From contig NZ_JNYJ01000019.1 in NCBI RefSeq assembly GCF_000716715.1, positions 68,973 to 132,972 of the forward strand: a DNA stretch of 64,000 nucleotides, in the 5' to 3' direction. The DNA comes from Dactylosporangium aurantiacum. GTDB taxonomy: Bacteria; Actinomycetota; Actinomycetes; Mycobacteriales; Micromonosporaceae. This document shows, one piece after another, positions 41,016-61,100 of this stretch (positions are counted from its first letter, which is position 1; each line of letters begins with the position of its first letter). The position numbers were made by a program, and so were the translations under genes. The notes under the pieces are model-generated. The model made no database searches. It was not told where the DNA came from and saw only the letters and a program-made list of their open reading frames with translations.

Positions 41016-41995
41016 GAGACCCGCCGTTGCGGGAGCACGACGCCGTTGTCGAAGATGGCCGCCATCACCTCGGGCAGGTCCGCGGGCGACTCCACGTGCA
41101 CGACCGGGAACGGGAAACCGATCCAGCCGCGCGGCAGCGACGGGCCGAGGACGAGCCCGACGCGCGTCTTGTGCCGGCGCATCTCGGCGCTCATGTCGTC
41201 GATGCGGATCGTCTCGACCGCGTTGCGGCCGAACATGTCGGCGACCTCCGCGGCGCTGGTGAGGGTCCGCGGCTCCAGCGACGAGCACAGCGGCAGCACC
41301 GGCGCGCCGAGGCCGGCCCCGCCGGCGATCGCGGCGATCGAGTCCGCGACGGCCTGCCGCAGCGGCGTGTGTACCGCCACCGTGTTGGCCTCCTGCACCT
41401 GGACCTGGCCCAGCCCGCCGGACGCCGCGGTCTCGGCGGCGAGCCGCTCCAGGGCCTCACGGTAGCCGCTGAGCAGCAGGATCCGGAACGTGCCGGTGGG
41501 GTGGGTGCCGAAGTCGCCGGCGAGCCAGACCCCGTCGCGTTTCGGCTCGACGAGCAGCGCCTCGTCCTGGTCGACGGGCAGGAACGCGACGGCGACGCCC
41601 TCGGCCGGCCCGTCGGGGTCGCGGGGTCCGACGTGGTCCATGCGCATCAGCAGGTCGAACAGCCGCTCGCGGGGCAGCGCGCCGGCCAGCGCGGAGCTGA
41701 CCATCGAGCCGAGGCTGAGCCCGCCGACCGCGGCCGGGTGGATGCCCTGCGTGGCGAGGACGTCGTGGATGCCGACCATCGCGGCGGCCAGCGCGACCGA
41801 GCCGTGCCGGGACCGGGCCTCGATGTCGTCGTGGTCGTCCTCCCGGCGGCGCAGCAGCAGGTCCAGGTCCAGTCCGGTCCACGTGCTGACCTTGTCGTAC
41901 ACCTGCTGCATGGCGGGGTTGGCGGCGTGGAACTCCATGACGCCGCGCGGGTCGTAGTTGAGCAGGTTCGTTCCGAAGATGAACGCGAGGCTCAT
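41012..41995 (-). CDS. Stand-alone acyltransferase (FabD/AT-like), atypical, copy 1
   Basis: A 327-residue single-domain protein of the malonyl-CoA:ACP transacylase fold. The nucleophile motif is GGLSLGSM (about residues 91-98) and the second catalytic region is VAVHTPLRQ. The usual N-terminal GQGSQ oxyanion motif is absent: the start reads LAFIFGTNLLNYDPRG. ATG 41995 follows AGGAAGG. It is paired with a second homologue 15 bases upstream and overlaps the downstream glycosyltransferase by 4 bases. Possible roles are loading of a starter or amino-acyl group between carrier proteins (as VinK does), trans-supply of extender units, or hydrolytic proofreading. Catalytic Ser and His are present, but the altered motifs argue against an ordinary malonyl transferase. 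Confidence 0.8.
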   Translation of the reverse strand: MSLAFIFGTNLLNYDPRGVMEFHAANPAMQQVYDKVSTWTGLDLDLLLRRREDDHDDIEARSRHGSVALAAAMVGIHDVLATQGIHPAAVGGLSLGSMVSSALAGALPRERLFDLLMRMDHVGPRDPDGPAEGVAVAFLPVDQDEALLVEPKRDGVWLAGDFGTHPTGTFRILLLSGYREALERLAAETAASGGLGQVQVQEANTVAVHTPLRQAVADSIAAIAGGAGLGAPVLPLCSSLEPRTLTSAAEVADMFGRNAVETIRIDDMSAEMRRHKTRVGLVLGPSLPRGWIGFPFPVVHVESPADLPEVMAAIFDNGVVLPQRRVS

Positions 41996-42010
41996 GCTGG
42001 CCTTCCTAGG

Positions 42011-42949
42011 TCACGTGGGCAGGAGCACGTCGTGTTCGCGGACGGCGGCCACGACCTGGCCGATGTCGTCCGGGGCGTCGACGTACACGACGGGGAACGG
42101 GAACTCGAACCCGTCACGGGGCAGGGTCGGGCCGAGGATGACGCCGAGCCGCGCGCCGAGGCGGCGCATCTGCCCGGTGAGGTGGTCGGCCCGGACCGGC
42201 TCGACGACGTTGCGGCTGAACTCGCTGCGGACCTGGTCGGCGCTGTGCAGCACGCGCGGCTCCAGCGACGAGCACATCGGCACCGCCGGGTCGGTGAACG
42301 CGAGGTCGGCGGCGATGCGGGCGAGGACGTCGCGGGCGCGGTACCGCAGCGGGCTGTGCACCGCGACGGTCTCGTCGCTGAACACGAAGTACTCCGGCGG
42401 GTAGCCGGCGGCGAGCTGGTCCAGGGCGTCGCGGTAGCCGCTGAGCAGCAGCATCCGGAACGCGCCGCTGGTGTGCATGCCGAAGTCGCCGCCGAACCAG
42501 ATGCCGGGCCGGGTGCCGTAGAACGACTCGTAGGTCTGCCCGAGCGGCAGGACCGCGGCGACGCAGCCCTCGGGCAGCTCGGCACGGTCGGGGCGCTGGT
42601 CGCCGTCGGTGTGCGCGAGCAGCCCGATGACGTCCTGCCGGGACACCGCGCCGCACAGCGCCCCGGACACCATCGCGCCGAGGCTGATCCCGCCGACCAT
42701 CGCCGGCTGGATGCCGTGCCCGCCGAGCAGGTCGGCGATGCCGAACATGGCGGCGGCCAGCCCGATCGAGGTGTTGCGGGAGCGCTGCGCCGAGTCGCCG
42801 GGCCGCAGCAGCAGCCCGACGTCGACGCCGGTCCATGCCGCCGCCAGGTCGTAGGCGTCGCGGACCGGTGCGTGCCGCTCGTACAGGGCGACGAGACCGG
42901 CCGGATCGTAGGTGAGGTTCTTCTGGCCGAGGATGAACGCGAGGCTCAC
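42011..42949 (-). CDS. Stand-alone acyltransferase (FabD/AT-like), atypical, copy 2
   Basis: A 312-residue paralogue of the adjacent downstream gene; both begin SLAF and share the YDP block after the first strand. The nucleophile motif is GGISLGAM and the histidine region is VAVHSPLRYR. It keeps a GQ in ILGQKNLTYDP but not the full GQGSQ. The region where FabD has the substrate-carboxylate-binding arginine reads VIGLLAHTDGDQ without a matching Arg, suggesting a non-carboxylated acyl substrate. GTG 42949 follows GAGAGGAG. It lies between a glycosyltransferase and its paralogue in one operon. The two may form a heterodimer or handle two different acyl groups. Confidence 0.8.
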   Translation of the reverse strand: MSLAFILGQKNLTYDPAGLVALYERHAPVRDAYDLAAAWTGVDVGLLLRPGDSAQRSRNTSIGLAAAMFGIADLLGGHGIQPAMVGGISLGAMVSGALCGAVSRQDVIGLLAHTDGDQRPDRAELPEGCVAAVLPLGQTYESFYGTRPGIWFGGDFGMHTSGAFRMLLLSGYRDALDQLAAGYPPEYFVFSDETVAVHSPLRYRARDVLARIAADLAFTDPAVPMCSSLEPRVLHSADQVRSEFSRNVVEPVRADHLTGQMRRLGARLGVILGPTLPRDGFEFPFPVVYVDAPDDIGQVVAAVREHDVLLPT

Positions 42950-42968
42950 GCCGGCTCCTCTCGGGAAG

Positions 42969-44237
42969 TTAGGGGCGCCGCCATGCCGCCGGGCGCTGCT
43001 CGGCGGTGAACCGTTCCAGCTCGGTGACGACCTGTGCCGGGGCCGGCCGGCGCAGCGCCTCGTCGCGCAGGGTCGCGGCGTTGCCGGCGAACCCGGGCTC
43101 GGCCACGAGGCGCTGGACCGCGTCGCGGATCTGTTGCGGCCCGGCCTGCACGTGCGGCAGGTACAGGCCGGCCCCGGCCTGCTGCAGGCCGGTGGCGCGC
43201 AGGGTCTGGTCGGCGACCGGGGTGGACACGAACAGCTGCGGCACGCCGTGCACGAGGGCGGTGGCGTAGCTGCCGAAGCCGCCGTGGTGGATGAGGGCGG
43301 CGCAGCTGGGCAGCAGGGCGTGCAGCGGCACCGACTGCACGACGCGGGCGTTGTCCGGCACCCGGTCCAGCTCCTGCGCCTGGGCGGGCAGCAGGGCGGC
43401 GACGACCTCCACGTCGAGGTCGGCGAGGGCCTCGAGGATCGCGGCCTTCGACACGTAGTCGCCGCCGTAGCGTTCGGTGTTGGCGGCGCCGAGGCTCAGG
43501 CACACGCGGGGGCGGGCGGCCGGCTCGGTGAGCCAGCCGGGCACGACCGCGGGGCCGTTGTAGGGCACGAACCGCACCGGGACCCGCCGCACGTCCGACG
43601 GCACCGACAGCCGCTCCGGCAGCGGGTCGAGGGTCAGCTGGCCGGTGATGAGCTCCTCGGTGAACGTGCCGCCGAGCGCCTCGGCGTGCCCGCCGAGCCA
43701 GTCCGCCATCGGGTCCTGGCGCTGCGGCGGCGGTACCTCGTCGCGCAGCTTCGTGAACAGCTGCCGCTTCATCGCCCACACGTCGGCGAAGCACATGGAG
43801 CGCACGTGGGCGGCGCCGACCGCGCCGGCGGCGATCGGGCCGGCGTAGGTGAGCGGGTCCCACACGACGAGGTCGGGCCGCCAGTGCCGGGCGAACGCGA
43901 CCAGGTCGGCGATCATCGGCTCGTTGTAGTAGGCGAAGCCCCAGGCGCCCATCTGGGCCCGCTCCAGCTCCCGCTCCCAGGTGAGCTTCGCCGGGTCCAG
44001 CTCGCTCCAGTCGACGGACTCGACCTCCTGCGACTCGCGGTGCTGCGCCATCGCGGAGCTGATGTTGCTGTCGTCGCCGACGCCGACCGCGGTCATCCCG
44101 GTGCGGGCGATGACGTCGGTGAACGCCGGCGAGCTGGCGACGCGGACCTCGTGACCGGCGGCCCGCGCCGCCCACGCGATCGGGGTCATGCAGAACAGGT
44201 GGGACTTCTCCGGCAGCGTGACGAACAGCACCCGCAT
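42969..44237 (-). CDS. Glycosyltransferase, EryCIII/DesVII-like GT1
   Basis: A 422-residue GT-B enzyme opening RVLFVTLPEKSHLFCMTPIA, typical of deoxysugar glycosyltransferases of macrolide and aromatic polyketide clusters. ALIHHGGFGSYATALVHGVP near residue 325 is the nucleotide-sugar-binding region and is followed by QLFVSTPVADQ. PVRFVPYNGPAVVP matches the equivalent block in the plus-strand glycosyltransferase at 26956. Members of this group often need a P450-like helper; I see none in the window. ATG 44237 is preceded by GGAAGGAG. It is cotranscribed with the type II thioesterase upstream and the two acyltransferases downstream. Confidence 0.92.
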   Translation of the reverse strand: MRVLFVTLPEKSHLFCMTPIAWAARAAGHEVRVASSPAFTDVIARTGMTAVGVGDDSNISSAMAQHRESQEVESVDWSELDPAKLTWERELERAQMGAWGFAYYNEPMIADLVAFARHWRPDLVVWDPLTYAGPIAAGAVGAAHVRSMCFADVWAMKRQLFTKLRDEVPPPQRQDPMADWLGGHAEALGGTFTEELITGQLTLDPLPERLSVPSDVRRVPVRFVPYNGPAVVPGWLTEPAARPRVCLSLGAANTERYGGDYVSKAAILEALADLDVEVVAALLPAQAQELDRVPDNARVVQSVPLHALLPSCAALIHHGGFGSYATALVHGVPQLFVSTPVADQTLRATGLQQAGAGLYLPHVQAGPQQIRDAVQRLVAEPGFAGNAATLRDEALRRPAPAQVVTELERFTAEQRPAAWRRP

Positions 44238-44260
44238 CGGTGTCGGCTCCTTCCGGTGGT

Positions 44261-45009
44261 TCAGACGGCGGCGGGGGTCATGGACCCGGTGATGACGGCC
44301 AGGACGGCCGCCTGGTGCCGGGCGAGGAAGAAGTGGCCGCCGTCGTACACGTGCAGCACCGCCGGTCCGGTCGTGTGGCCGCGCCAGGCGTCGGCCTCCT
44401 CGACGCTGACCTTCGGGTCGTCGTGGCCGGTGAACACGGTCACCGGGCAGTGCAGCGGCTCGCCCTCGGTGTACACGTACGTCTCGGCGGCCTTGTAGTC
44501 GTTGCGGACGACCGGCAGCACCGAGCGCAGCAGGTCCTCGTCGTCGAAGACCCGGGTGTCGGTGCCGCTGAGCGACTGCATCTCCGCGACGATGCCGGCG
44601 TCGTCGCGGCGGTGCACGTCCTCGTCGCGCAGCCGGGACGGGGCGCGGCGGCCGGAGACGAACAGGTGCAGGGGTTCCCGGGACATGGCGGTGAGCCGGC
44701 GGGCCACCTCGAACGCGACGGTGGCGCCCATGCTGTGGCCGAACAGCGCGAACGGCCGGTCCAGCCACGGCAGCACCGCGTCGGTGCAGCGCGCGGCCAG
44801 CTCGTGGAGGTCGTCGACGAGCGGCTCGTTCCGCCGCTCCTGCCGGCCGGGGTACTGCACGGACAGCACGTCGACGCCCGGCCCGGCGTTCGCGGAGACC
44901 GGCAGGTAGTACGGCGCCGAGCTGCCGGCGTGCGGAAAGCACACCAGCCGGACCGGCGCGTCGGGGCGGGGGTGGTACCGGCGCACCCAAAGGTCACTGG
45001 TGGTCATGC

Positions 45010-45013
<4 letters not shown>
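44261..45013 (-). CDS. Type II (editing) thioesterase, second copy
   Basis: A 250-residue alpha/beta hydrolase. Marks: VCFPHAGSSAPYYLPVS near residue 22, YPGRQERRNEPL, nucleophile motif GHSMGA (about residues 91-96) and catalytic histidine in DGGHFFLARH near the C-terminus. It removes stalled or wrong acyl groups from carrier proteins. ATG 45013 overlaps the PKS stop by four bases (ATGA), so it is coupled to the large PKS. It differs from the copy at 15011, which sits with NRPS 1 and has GNSMG; each assembly line thus seems to have its own editing enzyme. Confidence 0.94.
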
Positions 45014-54596
<9,583 letters not shown>

Positions 54597-54600
<4 letters not shown>

Positions 54601-57600
54601 CCCTCGCGCAGACCCTCGATCCGGGCACAGACCTCGTCATAGGCCGCCGCGAACACCGGATAGGCGTCGTAGAGGCCGCGGCCCATGCCGGACCACTGCG
54701 CGCCCTGCCCCGTGAACAGCATCGCGGTGCCGCCGGTGCGGGCCCTCCCCCGGATGACCGTGTCACCGAGCAGGACGGCCCGGTGGTCGAACATGGACCG
54801 GCCCGTGGCGAGGGAGTAGCCGACGTCGACCGGGTCGCGGTCCGTGACGGCCCGGACCCGGTCCAGCTGCGCGTCGAGGGCCTCGGGGGTCCGCGCCGAC
54901 ACCGGCCACGGCACCACCGGAAGCGCGGACGGCTCGGCGGGCGGGTCGGCGGGCGGCGCCTCTTCGAGGATGACGTGGGCGTTGGTGCCGCTCATCCCGA
55001 ACGACGACACGCCGGCCCGGCGCGGACGGTCCGCGTCGGGCCAGGGCCGGGCCTCGGTGAGCAGCTCGACGTTGCCGGCGGTCCAGTCGACGTGCGGGGA
55101 CGGTTCGGTGACGTGCAGGGTCCGCGGCAGCGTCCCGTGCCGCAGCGCCTGCACCATCTTGATCACGCCGCCGACGCCGGCGGCCGCCTGCGGGTGGCCG
55201 ATGTTCGACTTCAGCGACCCGAGCCACAGTGGACGGTCGTCGGGGCGGTCCTGGCCGTAGGTGGCCAGCAGCGCCTGGGCCTCGATCGGGTCGCCGAGCG
55301 GGGTGCCGGTGCCGTGCGCCTCGACGGCGTCGACGTCGGCGGCGCCGAGGCGGGCGCTGGCCAGGGCACGGCGGATGACGCGCTGCTGGGCGGGGCCGTT
55401 CGGGGCGGTGAGCCCGTTGGAGGCGCCGTCCTGGTTGACGGCGCTGCCGCGGATGACGGCGAGGACGGTGTGCCCGTTGCGCCGCGCGTCGCTGAGCCGT
55501 TCGAGCAGGACCATGCCGGCGCCTTCGGACCAGCTGGCGCCGTCGGCGGCGGCGGAGAACGGCTTGCACCGGCCGTCGGGGGCGAGGGCCCGCTGCCGGC
55601 TGTAGTCGATGAGCGACACCGGGGTCGACATGACGGTGACGCCGCCGGCGAGGGCGAGGGTGCAGTCGCCGGCCCGCAGCGACTGGATCGCCCAGTGCAG
55701 CGCGACGAGCGACGACGAGCACGCGGTGTCCACGGACACGGCGGGTCCTTCGAGCCCGAACGTGTACGCGATCCGGCCGGACAGGACGCTGAAGGAGTTG
55801 CCGCTGCCGATGAGGCCCTCCGCGGACTCCTTCGCGAGCATCAGCAGGCCGACGTAGTCCTGGTAGGTGACGCCGGCGAACACGCCGGTCTGGCTGCCGC
55901 GCAGCGACACCGGGTCGATCCCGGCATGCTCGACGGCCTCCCACGACGTCTCCAGCAGCAGCCGGTGCTGCGGGTCCATGGCGAGCGCCTCGCGGGGCGA
56001 GATGCCGAAGAACGCGGGGTCGAAGTCGCCGGCGTCGTGCAGGAAGCCGCCGCCCTGCGCGTAGCAGGTGCCGGGCGCGTCCGGGTCCGGGTCGTACAGC
56101 GCCTCGACGTCCCAGCCGCGGTTCGTCGGGAACGGCGTGATGGCGTCGCCGCCGGCCATGACGAGCCGCCACAGGTCGTCGGCGCTGTTGACGTCGCCCG
56201 GGTAGCGGCACGCCATGCCGACGATCGCGATCGGCTCGTCGACGGTGGCGGGCCCGGCCTGCGGTTCGGCGCCGGTGTCCGGCCCGCCGAGCAGCTCGTG
56301 GCGCAGGTGCGCGGCGGCGGCGGCCGGGGTCGGGTGGTCGAAGACGAGCGTGGCGGGCAGCCGGATCCCGGTCGCCTCGGTGAGGGCGTTGCGCAGCTCG
56401 ACGGCGGTGAGCGAGTTGATGCCGAGGTTCTGGAACGGCTGGTCGGCGTCGACGGCGGCCGGGTCGGCGTAGCCGAGGACGGCGGCGGTGTGCTCCCGGA
56501 CCAGGTCGGTGAGGGCGGTCCGCTGCTCGGTGTCGGTGCGGCCGGCGAGCCGGGCGGTGAGGGCGTTGCCGGTCGGGGCGGTGGCCGCGGCCGACCGCCG
56601 GCGAGGCTCGGCCGTGGTCCGTGTCGTTTGCGTCTGTACGGTCACCGCCGGCCCCCCGGTCGGCGCTTCGCCGGTCGGCCGCATGACGAGGGCGTCGACG
56701 GTGACGACGGGGGCGCCGGTCGGGTCGGTGGCGAGGATGGCGACGGCGCCGGGCCGGCCGGTCGGGGTGAGCCGGACCCGCAGCCGGCGGGCGCCGGTGG
56801 CGTGCAGCGTGCACCCGTTCCACGCGAACGGCAACAGGTCCCCGTCGAGGCCCGGCAGGGCGCCGAGGGCGAGGCCGTGCAGGGCCGCGTCGAGCAGCGC
56901 GGGGCGCAGCCCGAAGGCGTCGTCGCCGGGCTGCGGCTCGACGTCGACGTCGGCGTAGAGGCTGTCGCCGGCCCGCCACGCGGCGCGCAGTCCGCGGAAC
57001 GCGGGGCCGTAGGCGAAGCCGGCGTCGGCCCACCGTTCGTACAGGGTGTCCACGGCGACGGGTTCGGCGCCGGCCGGCGGCCACTGCGCCAGCCGGTCGG
57101 CGGTGCCCGCGGGCGCGGTGGAGGCGCTGCCGTGGGCGTGCCGGGTCCAGGGTCCGCCGCCGGTGCGGCTGGACACGGTGACGGGCCGGGACCCGAGCCG
57201 GTCGGCGGCGCCGACGGCGACCTGCAGCTCCAGCGGCCCGTCGGCGGGCACGGGCAGGGACGCTTCGAGGACGAGCTCGTCGAGGCGGTCGCAGCCGGCC
57301 TCGTCGGCGGCGCGCACGGCGAGGTCGACGAGGACGGCGCCGGGGACGTACGCGACGCCGTGCACGACGTGCTGGGCCAGCCACGGGTGCCGCCGGGTGT
57401 CGGCGGTGCCGGTGACGAGGATCCCGTCGCCGCCGGCGACGGGGACGACGGCGTCCAGGAGCGGGTGCCCGATGCCGGGTCTGCCCGGGGCCGGGGTGTC
57501 GATCCAGTACCGCTGCCGCTGGAACGGGTACGTGGGCAGGTCGACGCGGCGCCCGCCGGCCAGGATCGCGGTCCAGTCCGGGGACCAGCCGGTGACGTGG

Positions 57601-58112
57601 GCGCGGGCGACGGCGGTCATCAGGGTGGTGGGTTCGTCGCGACCCTCGCGCATCGCGGGGATGCCGTCGACCAGCGCGGACAGGACTCCGTCGGGGCCGA
57701 CCTCCAGGAACCGCGTGACGCCCTGTGTCCGGAGCCCGTCGACGGCGTCGGCGAACCGGACGGTGCCCCGCAACTGGTCCAACCAGTAGTCCGGGGTCGT
57801 CACGTCGCCGGTGGAGGTCGTGGCGATCGGGATCGCCGGCGGGTGGAACGTGACCGTCGACAGGATCTCGCGGAAGGCGTCGAGCATGCCGTCCATGCGC
57901 GCGGAGTGGAACGCGTGGCTGACCCGCAGCCGCTTGGTCCTGGCGAACCGTGCCGCGACGCTCAGCACCGCGTCCTCGTCGCCGGAGACGACGATCGCGT
58001 CCGGGGCGTTGACGGCGGCGATCTCGGCGCCGTCGACCAGCGCGTCGCGGACCTCGGCCTCGGCCGCCTGGACGGCGATCATCGCGCCACCCGCCGGGAG
58101 CGCCTGCATCAA
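54597..58112 (-). CDS. Type I PKS, middle fragment: (AT)-DH-ACP-KS-(AT), broken at both ends
   Basis: Starts in mid-AT at [11 protein letters not shown] and runs 1171 codons to a TGA at 54597, again in mid-AT. Order: C-terminal half of a malonyl-type AT (SHAFHS); a DH with [10 protein letters not shown] and the Asp of LLDAALH; then, with no KR, an ACP with the unusual motif GINSL; a complete KS (DTACSSS, EAHGTGT, KSNIGH); and the first part of another AT ([12 protein letters not shown]) ending ARIEGLREG. The two AT halves each lack the stretch with the nucleophile GHSxG. No domain boundary or start signal lies at either end, so I read this as part of one long PKS gene whose frame is broken here. 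Confidence 0.82.
57993..58112. repeat. Near-perfect direct repeat ending at the second frame break (copy of 54481-54600)
   Basis: Partner of the repeat at 54481-54600. It codes for the AT segment from MQALPAGG to the GDEDA region in the DH-containing module. It reflects recent duplication or gene conversion of a malonyl-AT between neighbouring modules, and it is the kind of sequence on which an assembly can collapse. Confidence 0.85.
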
Positions 58113-61100
58113 CACAGCGCGACCTCGACCGCGAACAGCGCCGGCTGCGTCCACCGCGTCTCGTCCAGCTCCGCGCCCTCGACCTCGCGCAGCCCTTCGA
58201 TCCGGGCACAGACCTCGTCGTACGCCGCCGCGAACACCGGGTACGCGGCGTACAGGCCGCGGCCCATGCCGGACCACTGCGCGCCCTGCCCCGTGAACAG
58301 CATCGCCGTGCCGCCGTCGCGGGCCTTGCCCCGGATCACCGTGTCGCCGAGCAGGACCGCCCGGTGCTCCAGCGCGGACCGGCCGGTCGCCAGGGAGTGG
58401 CCGACGTCGACGGGGTGCAGGTCGGTGAGGGCCCGCACCTGGTCCAGCTGCGCGTCGAGCGCCTCGGCGGTGCGGGCCGACACCGGCCACGGCACCACGG
58501 GCGGCGTGTCGGGGTCGGCGGGGGCGTCGGCCGGTGCGGCCGCTTCGAGGATGACGTGCGCGTTGGTACCGGAGACGCCGAACGCGGACACGGCGGCGCG
58601 GCGGGGCCGGTCGACCGCGGGCCAGGGTCGGGCCTCGGTGAGCAGCTCGACGGCCCCCTCGGACCAGTCGACCTTGCTCGTCGGCGCGTCGACGTGCAGC
58701 GTGCGGGGCAGCAGCCCGTGCCGCAGCGCCATGACGGTCTTGATGACGCCGGCGACGCCGGCGGCGGCCTGGGTGTGGCCGATGTTCGACTTCAGCGACC
58801 CGAGCCACAGCGGGCGGTCGGCGGGCCGGTCCTGGCCGTAGGTGGCCAGCAGTGCCTGGGCCTCGATGGGGTCGCCGAGGCTGGTGCCGGTGCCGTGCGC
58901 CTCGACCGCGTCCACGTCGGAGGGTCGCAGGCCGGCGTCGGTGAGGGCGGCGCGGATGACCCGCTGCTGGGCGGGGCCGTTCGGGGCGGTGAGGCCGTTG
59001 GAGGCGCCGTCCTGGTTGACCGCCGAACCCTTCACGACGGCGAGGACGGGGTGGCCGTTGGCGACGGCGTCGCTGAGCCGTTCGACGAGGAGCAGGCCGG
59101 CGCCCTCGCCCCAGCCGGTGCCGTCGGCGCCGTCGGCGAACGCCCGGCAGCGGCCCTGCGCGGCGAGCCCGCCCTGCCGGCTGAACTCGGCGAACACGCC
59201 AGGGGTGGCCATGACGGTGACGCCGCCGGCGACGGCGAGGGCGCATTCGCCGCGCCGCAGCGCCTGCACGGCGAGGTGCAGGGCGACCAGCGACGACGAG
59301 CACGCGGTGTCGATCGTGACGGCGGGTCCTTCGAGGCCGTACGTGTAGGACAGCCGGCCGGACAGGACGCTGCCGGAGTTGCCGGTGAGCAGGTGCCCGG
59401 CGAGCTCGTCGGGGACGGTGGTGAGGTTCGACGCGTACCCGGACGGGGACGCGCCGACGAACACGCCGGTGGCGCTGCCCTTGAGGGTGGCCGGGTCGAG
59501 GCCGGCGCGTTCGAACAGCTCCCACGACGTCTCCAGCAGCAGCCGCTGCTGCGGGTCCATGGCGAGCGCCTCGCGGGGCGAGATGTTGAACAGCCCGGCG
59601 TCGAAGAGGGCGGCGGTGTCCAGGAACCCGCCCTCGGTGGTGGTGCTGCGGCCGTCGGGCTGCGGGCCGTACAGGCCGGCGACGTCCCAGCCGCGGTCGC
59701 CGGGCATGGCGGCGACCGCGTCGGTGCCGTCGACGACGAGCTGCCACAGGCCGGCGGCGTCGTCGGCGCCGCCGGGGAAGCGGCAGCTCATCGCGACGAT
59801 CGCGATCGGCTCGTCCGCCCCGCCCGCCGGCAGGGCCGCCACGGCCGGGGCGGCGGTGGCGCCGTCGCCGAGGGTGGCGGCGAGGTGGCGGGCGACGGCG
59901 CGGGCGGTCGGGTGGTCGAAGACGAGGGTCATCGGCAGCCGCAGCCCGGTCGCCGCGCCGAGCCGGTTGCGCAGCTCGACGGCGGTGAGGGAGTCGAAGC
60001 CGAGCTCCCGGAACGGGCGCGCCGGGTCCAGGTCGGCCGCCGCGCCGAGGCGCAGGACGGCGGCGGCCTCGGCGCGGACGAGGTCGAGCAGCAGCGTGTC
60101 GCGTTGCGCGGCGGTCAGCGGCGCGAGGCGCTCGCGCAGCGCCGCGCTGCCCTGGTCCGCGCCGGTGGCGGTGGCGGCGGTCAGTTCCGCGACGCCGGGC
60201 AGGTCGCTGAGCAGCGGGCTGGGGCGGGCCGCGGTGAACGCGGGCACGAACCGGGTCCAGTCGACGTCGGCGACGGCGATGACGGCGTCGCGTCCGCCGG
60301 TGGCACCGGCGAGCGCGGCGAGGGCCGTCTCCGGCGGCATCGGCCGGATCCCGCGGCGCAGCAGCGCGTCGCGGCTGGTGTCGTCGGCGGCCATGCCGCT
60401 GCCGGCCCAGGCGCCCCACTGCACGGCGGTCGCGGTGAGGCCGCGGGCCCGGCGGTCCTCGGCGACGGCGTCGAGGACGGCGTTGCCGGCGGCGTACGCG
60501 GCCTGCCCGCCGCTGCCCCAGGCGGCGGCGATCGACGAGAACAGCACGAACGCGTCGAGGTCCCGGCCGGTGAGCAGCGCGTCGAGGTGCCGGGCCCCGG
60601 CGGCCTTGCCGGCGTAGACGGCGGCGAAGGCGGCGAGGTCCATGTCCGGCAGCGGCTGCGACTGTGGCAGCCCGGCGGCGTGCACGACGGCCCGGATCGG
60701 TCCGGCGGTCCCGGCCAGGGCCGTCTCGACCGTGGTGAGCATGGCGGCGACGGCGGCGCGGTCGGCGAGGTCGCAGGCGACGACGGTGACGCCGGCGCCG
60801 AGGGCGGCGAGGTCGGCGGTGAGGTCGGCGGCGCCGGGCGCGTCGGGGCCGCGGCGGCTGGCGAGGACGAGGTGGGTGGCGCCGCGGCCGGCGAGCCAGC
60901 GGGCGATCCGGCCGCCGAGGGCGCCGGTGCCGCCGGTGACCAGGACCGTGCCGGTGGGCCGCCAGTCGCCGGCGCCGGTCGTGGCGTCCGGTGCGGCGGT
61001 CAGGCGCCGGGCGAGGACGCCGCGCTTCCGGATCGCGAGCTGGTCCTCGGCGCCGCCGCCGTTGAGGACGGCCGCGAGCCGCCGCAGGGCCGCGTCGTCG

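Noticed and set aside
41012..42949. The two stand-alone acyltransferases as ordinary trans-ATs of a trans-AT PKS
   Set aside because: The PKS modules carry their own AT domains with specificity motifs, and the stand-alone proteins lack the usual GQGSQ motif.
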